NCBI GenBank assembly: GCA_003105285.1
Contig: PQAN01000293.1
Span: 34,099 to 42,696, forward strand
Length of the DNA: 8,598 nt
From: Methylocystaceae bacterium
Lineage (GTDB): Bacteria > Pseudomonadota > Alphaproteobacteria > Rhizobiales > Beijerinckiaceae
Direction of reading: 5' to 3'
Shown in pieces: positions 6,404 to 8,598 of this stretch. The notes under the pieces are model-generated. The model ran no database searches. It was not told the DNA's origin and was given only the letters and a program-made list of their open reading frames with translations. The translations under genes were made by a program, and so were the position numbers. Every line of letters starts with the position of its first letter. Position 1 is the stretch's first letter.

Positions 6404-6478
6404 ACAATAGAGCGCCGGCCTGTCGAATTCGCCTCGTCGTGCTATGAGCTTCACAAAACGATTGCTTTCGGTTTTCTC

Positions 6479-7225
6479 ATGAATCGCATTCGCCTCTGGT
6501 TGATCATCTTCATCCTGCTCGCTTCGCCGGCCTGGGCCGCCGGCAAAAATCCTTGCGAGGATGTGGAAGAGGCGGGCGCGAGCTACGCCGTCTGCGCTTT
6601 CGACGCGCGCCAGGCCGCCATTCGCCTGTTCCTCGCGGATGACAAAGGCGAGGTCTATGGCGGCTTCTCGGCGCTCGAGGCGGCGCTGGCGCGCGCCGGC
6701 GAAAGGCTCGTCTTCGCCATGAACGCCGGAATGTATGACCAGGATCATTTCCCCGTCGGCCTCTATATCGAGGACGGTCGAACGGAGAAATCCGCCAACA
6801 CGCGCTCCGGCGCCGGCAATTTCCACATGAAGCCGAACGGCGTGTTCTGGGTGGATGGGAGCCGCGCCGGCGTGGCGGAGACGTCGCGCTTTCTGAAAGA
6901 GCGCATTCGCCCGGCCTATGCGACGCAGTCGGGGCCGCTGCTCGTCGCCGCCGGCCGCATCAATCCGCGCATCCACGACACCGGCGCTTCCGCCAAGATC
7001 AGAAACGGCGTCGGCGTGCGCGACGGACATCTCGTCTATTTCGTCATCTCCAACCAGCCCGTGACCTTTCACGAATTCGCCCATCTCTTTCGCGAGCGCT
7101 TGAAATGTCCCGACGCGCTGTTTCTCGACGGCTCGATTTCGTCGCTCTACGCGCCGACGCTCTCGCGTCACGATCGCTTTCGGCCGATGGGACCGATCGT
7201 CGGCGTGGTGGAAAAGGGCAGGTGA
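6479..7225 (+). CDS. Secreted phosphodiester glycosidase (NAGPA-domain) family protein
   Basis: The 248-residue product opens with a clear signal peptide, MNRIRLWLIIFILLASPAWA, and is probably periplasmic. The rest matches the phosphodiester glycosidase domain named after mammalian NAGPA (the uncovering enzyme of mannose 6-phosphate). Family landmarks are FAMNAGMYDQDHFPVGLYIEDG (79-100), NFHMKPNGVF (114-123), ATQSGPLLV (148-156), IRNGVGV (174-180), FAHLFRERL (200-208) and ALFLDGSISSLYAP (213-226). Bacterial members are thought to act on exopolysaccharide or glycan phosphodiesters; the substrate here is unknown. Cys26, Cys39 and Cys210 remain after the signal, so a disulfide is possible. The frame is open further upstream, but the signal peptide fixes the ATG. 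No Shine-Dalgarno precedes it. A 12-codon frame (6444-6482) ends in ATGA overlap with this start. It converges with the gene at 7239 over a 13-bp gap. Confidence 0.85.
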   Translation: MNRIRLWLIIFILLASPAWAAGKNPCEDVEEAGASYAVCAFDARQAAIRLFLADDKGEVYGGFSALEAALARAGERLVFAMNAGMYDQDHFPVGLYIEDGRTEKSANTRSGAGNFHMKPNGVFWVDGSRAGVAETSRFLKERIRPAYATQSGPLLVAAGRINPRIHDTGASAKIRNGVGVRDGHLVYFVISNQPVTFHEFAHLFRERLKCPDALFLDGSISSLYAPTLSRHDRFRPMGPIVGVVEKGR

Positions 7226-7238
7226 GGCCGTAACAGAT

Positions 7239-7556
7239 TCAAGCGGTAACCTCGCGGATCGTCCAAGCGCTCACGAAATCGGGATCGGCCAGGATTTCGC
7301 CCGTCTCCCACAACAGATAATCGCCCGGCCCCGCCGAGTGAAAGGAGTCGAGATCGGGCGGAAGTCTGGTCGTTTGCCCGGCCTGCGCGCCCTCGAGCTC
7401 GATGTCGACGCCCTGGCGATCGATCGACGCGATCGTTCCGAACATTTGCCGAATGACCTTGCCATGCGGCGTAACGCGGGTGATGCCGATGAGCACGCGC
7501 TTCCCGACCATGGCTCGCGCGCGCTGTTCGTTCCATTCGATGGATTCAGGGTTCAT
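7239..7556 (-). CDS. Small conserved hypothetical protein
   Basis: This 105-residue protein has no function I can name. It has no signal peptide or membrane segment, no cysteine, and is acidic towards the end. The middle (residues 17-60: GKRVLIGITRVTPHGKVIRQ, then MFGTIASIDRQGVDIEL) alternates short beta-like segments, suggesting a small SH3-like beta-barrel, followed by a conserved-looking tail (LPPDLDSF, PGDYLLWETGEILADPDF, WTI). I recall similar hypothetical proteins in other Proteobacteria, but cannot verify this here. The start is well supported: ATG with GGGAG seven bases upstream, although that site can pair into a hairpin (7563-7584). It lies 77 bp downstream of the second deacetylase on the same strand, so they may be co-transcribed, and it converges on the glycosidase gene. 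Confidence 0.75.
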   Translation of the reverse strand: MNPESIEWNEQRARAMVGKRVLIGITRVTPHGKVIRQMFGTIASIDRQGVDIELEGAQAGQTTRLPPDLDSFHSAGPGDYLLWETGEILADPDFVSAWTIREVTA

Positions 7557-7562
7557 GGATCG

Positions 7563-7584
7563 CTCCCGTCTTCACGATCGGGAG
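7563..7584 (-). promoter_or_regulatory. Hairpin that could hide the ribosome-binding site of the small hypothetical gene
   Basis: In the minus-strand transcript CTCCCG (7584-7579) can pair with CGGGAG (7568-7563) around a 10-nt loop. The second arm contains the GGGAG Shine-Dalgarno of the gene starting at 7556. The stem is six pairs, five of them G-C. This geometry could limit translation initiation until melted or disrupted by an upstream ribosome or ligand. Confidence 0.45.
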
Positions 7585-7610
7585 AGAATGTCATCGCCGT
7601 CGTTTCGTCG

Positions 7611-7628
7611 ATGTGCGCTCGCGCACAT
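7611..7628 (-). terminator. Hairpin after deacetylase copy 2, no T-tract
   Basis: ATGTGCGC and GCGCACAT form a perfect 8-bp stem with a two-base loop, five bases after the stop of the second deacetylase. No T-run follows on the minus strand, so it is a doubtful terminator. It may be an mRNA 3'-end stabiliser or attenuator between the two minus-strand genes. Confidence 0.4.
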
Positions 7629-7633
7629 GCTGC

Positions 7634-8598
7634 TCACGCCTCCATCAGCGCGCCGAGATGGGCGGCGACGGAGGAGGCGAGATCTCGAGGCCGGTAGCCG
7701 CCTTCGAGCAGCGACAGGATGCGTCCGCCGCAGCGGCGCGCGGCGATCTCCATGATGCGCAGCGTCACCTCGCGGAAATCGCGGTCGACGAGCCGCAATC
7801 CGCCGAGCGGATCGTGCAGATGCGCGTCGAAGCCCGCGCAGACGATGACGATGTCGGGCCGAAAGGCGTCGACGCGCGGCAGGAGTTCGTCCCGCCACGC
7901 CTCGGAAAATTGCGCGCCGCCGTCGCCCTTGCGCAAGGGCGCGTTGACGATGTTGTCGTGCTCGCCGCGCTCGCTCCTCGCGCCCGTGCCGGGATAGAGC
8001 GGCGCCTGATGCGTCGAGCAATAGAGGACGTTTCTTTCCGACCAGAATATCTCCTGCACGCCATTGCCGTGATGCACGTCGAAATCGACGATGGCGACAC
8101 GCTCGACGCCGTGGACGGCGATGGCGTGACGAGCGGCGATCGCGGCGTTGTTGAAAAGGCAAAAGCCCATCGGCGCGGTTCTCGTCGCATGATGGCCGGG
8201 AGGGCGCGTCGCGACGAAGGCGCTTCGCGCATGGCCGGCGATCACCTCATCGACGGCGAAGAGCGCGCCGCCCGCTGCGTGGAGAGCTGCGTCGAGCGAA
8301 CCGGGACTCATGACGACATCGGCGCCGAGGCTCGCGAAGCCTCTAGCAGGCGCGGTCCTCTCGAGGAGAAAGAGATGCGAGGGCGCGTGAACGCGCAAGA
8401 TCGCCTCGAGCGGGGCGAGGGGCGCGAGCGCGCGTCGCAGCGCCGCAAACTCCTTTCGGGCGAGACTATCGGAAATCGCGACGAGCCGCTCGGCCCGGTC
8501 GAAGCGGCCGGGGCCCATATCGTGGCTCAGCCCCGAAGGATGCGACACGAAAAGCGCGCCGCCGCCGGAGGGCGAGGCGCACACCGTCGCCGGGCCGG
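7634..8598 (-). CDS. Class II histone-deacetylase-like zinc amidohydrolase (copy 2), 5' end uncertain
   Basis: A second deacetylase of the arginase/HDAC fold, strikingly similar to the copy at 3312-4241. Counting from a possible GTG at 8584 (316 residues), the catalytic set is complete: His131-His132 in RPPGHHA, zinc ligands Asp169 and His171 in DFDVHHGNG, Asp253 in CAGFDAH, and Tyr297 in LEGGYR. The stretches AIAVHGVERVAIVDFDVHHG and LYCSTHQAPLYPGTGA are almost shared with copy 1. The N-terminal loop differs: the usual GPGHPExPxRL is GPGRFDRAERL, so the HPE motif is gone, which may change substrate access. No Shine-Dalgarno is visible before 8584, and the frame stays open to the window edge (8598), so the true start may lie outside. 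Substrate unknown. The small hypothetical gene follows 77 bp downstream on the same strand. Confidence 0.88.
   Translation of the reverse strand, partial: GPATVCASPSGGGALFVSHPSGLSHDMGPGRFDRAERLVAISDSLARKEFAALRRALAPLAPLEAILRVHAPSHLFLLERTAPARGFASLGADVVMSPGSLDAALHAAGGALFAVDEVIAGHARSAFVATRPPGHHATRTAPMGFCLFNNAAIAARHAIAVHGVERVAIVDFDVHHGNGVQEIFWSERNVLYCSTHQAPLYPGTGARSERGEHDNIVNAPLRKGDGGAQFSEAWRDELLPRVDAFRPDIVIVCAGFDAHLHDPLGGLRLVDRDFREVTLRIMEIAARRCGGRILSLLEGGYRPRDLASSVAAHLGALMEA

Noticed and set aside
5359..6447. A 362-residue plus-strand frame opposite ribBX.
   Set aside because: Shadow of ribBX, whose motifs are complete on the other strand.
6322..6478. Possible FMN riboswitch before ribBX.
   Set aside because: I looked for the conserved RFN-element blocks on the minus strand and found none; the leader is also too short for the full element plus a promoter.
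6254..7171. A 305-residue minus-strand frame opposite the glycosidase.
   Set aside because: No domain, and it overlaps ribBX on the same strand in a different frame; the plus strand carries the signal peptide and NAGPA motifs.

Overview
The window is a GC-rich chromosomal segment with short intergenic gaps. It looks like an alphaproteobacterium, most likely of the order Hyphomicrobiales (Rhizobiales); this is inferred from GC content, gene style, the alphaproteobacterial form of ribosomal protein bL36 and the RibBX-type riboflavin protein. No tRNA, rRNA, CRISPR, insertion sequence or phage gene was seen. All complete genes are intact.

Layout from left to right. (1) The 3' part of queC (7-cyano-7-deazaguanine synthase, +) enters at the left edge and overlaps, tail to tail, a ZnuD-like TonB-dependent outer-membrane receptor (-). 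(2) The receptor's promoter carries a near-ideal Zur-type operator, a 9-3-9 inverted repeat over its -10 element, so it is probably a zinc-starvation uptake receptor. (3) Divergent from it lies the short gene rpmJ, encoding the cysteine-free, zinc-independent form of bL36, closed by a strong terminator. (4) A class II histone-deacetylase-like zinc hydrolase (-). (5) A divergent, lipobox-bearing L,D-transpeptidase (YkuD fold, +). (6) ribBX (-): an intact DHBP synthase domain fused to a GTP cyclohydrolase II-like domain that has lost its zinc cysteines. (7) A secreted phosphodiester-glycosidase/NAGPA-domain protein (+). (8) A small conserved hypothetical protein (-) whose ribosome-binding site can be hidden in a hairpin. 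(9) A second histone-deacetylase-like hydrolase (-), clearly a paralogue of the first, running to or past the right edge.

These are mostly independent housekeeping or envelope genes, not one operon. Two themes connect some of them. One is zinc: a putative Zur-controlled receptor next to a zinc-free ribosomal protein, two zinc hydrolases, a zinc-binding QueC, and a cyclohydrolase-like domain without its zinc site. The other is a pair of same-strand deacetylase paralogues about 3.4 kb apart, one of which has lost the family's usual N-terminal loop motif. I did not find convincing evidence of a wholly new multi-gene system. The best leads are the Zur/ZnuD regulatory region with its second concentric dyad, the diverged deacetylase pair and the translation-control hairpin.
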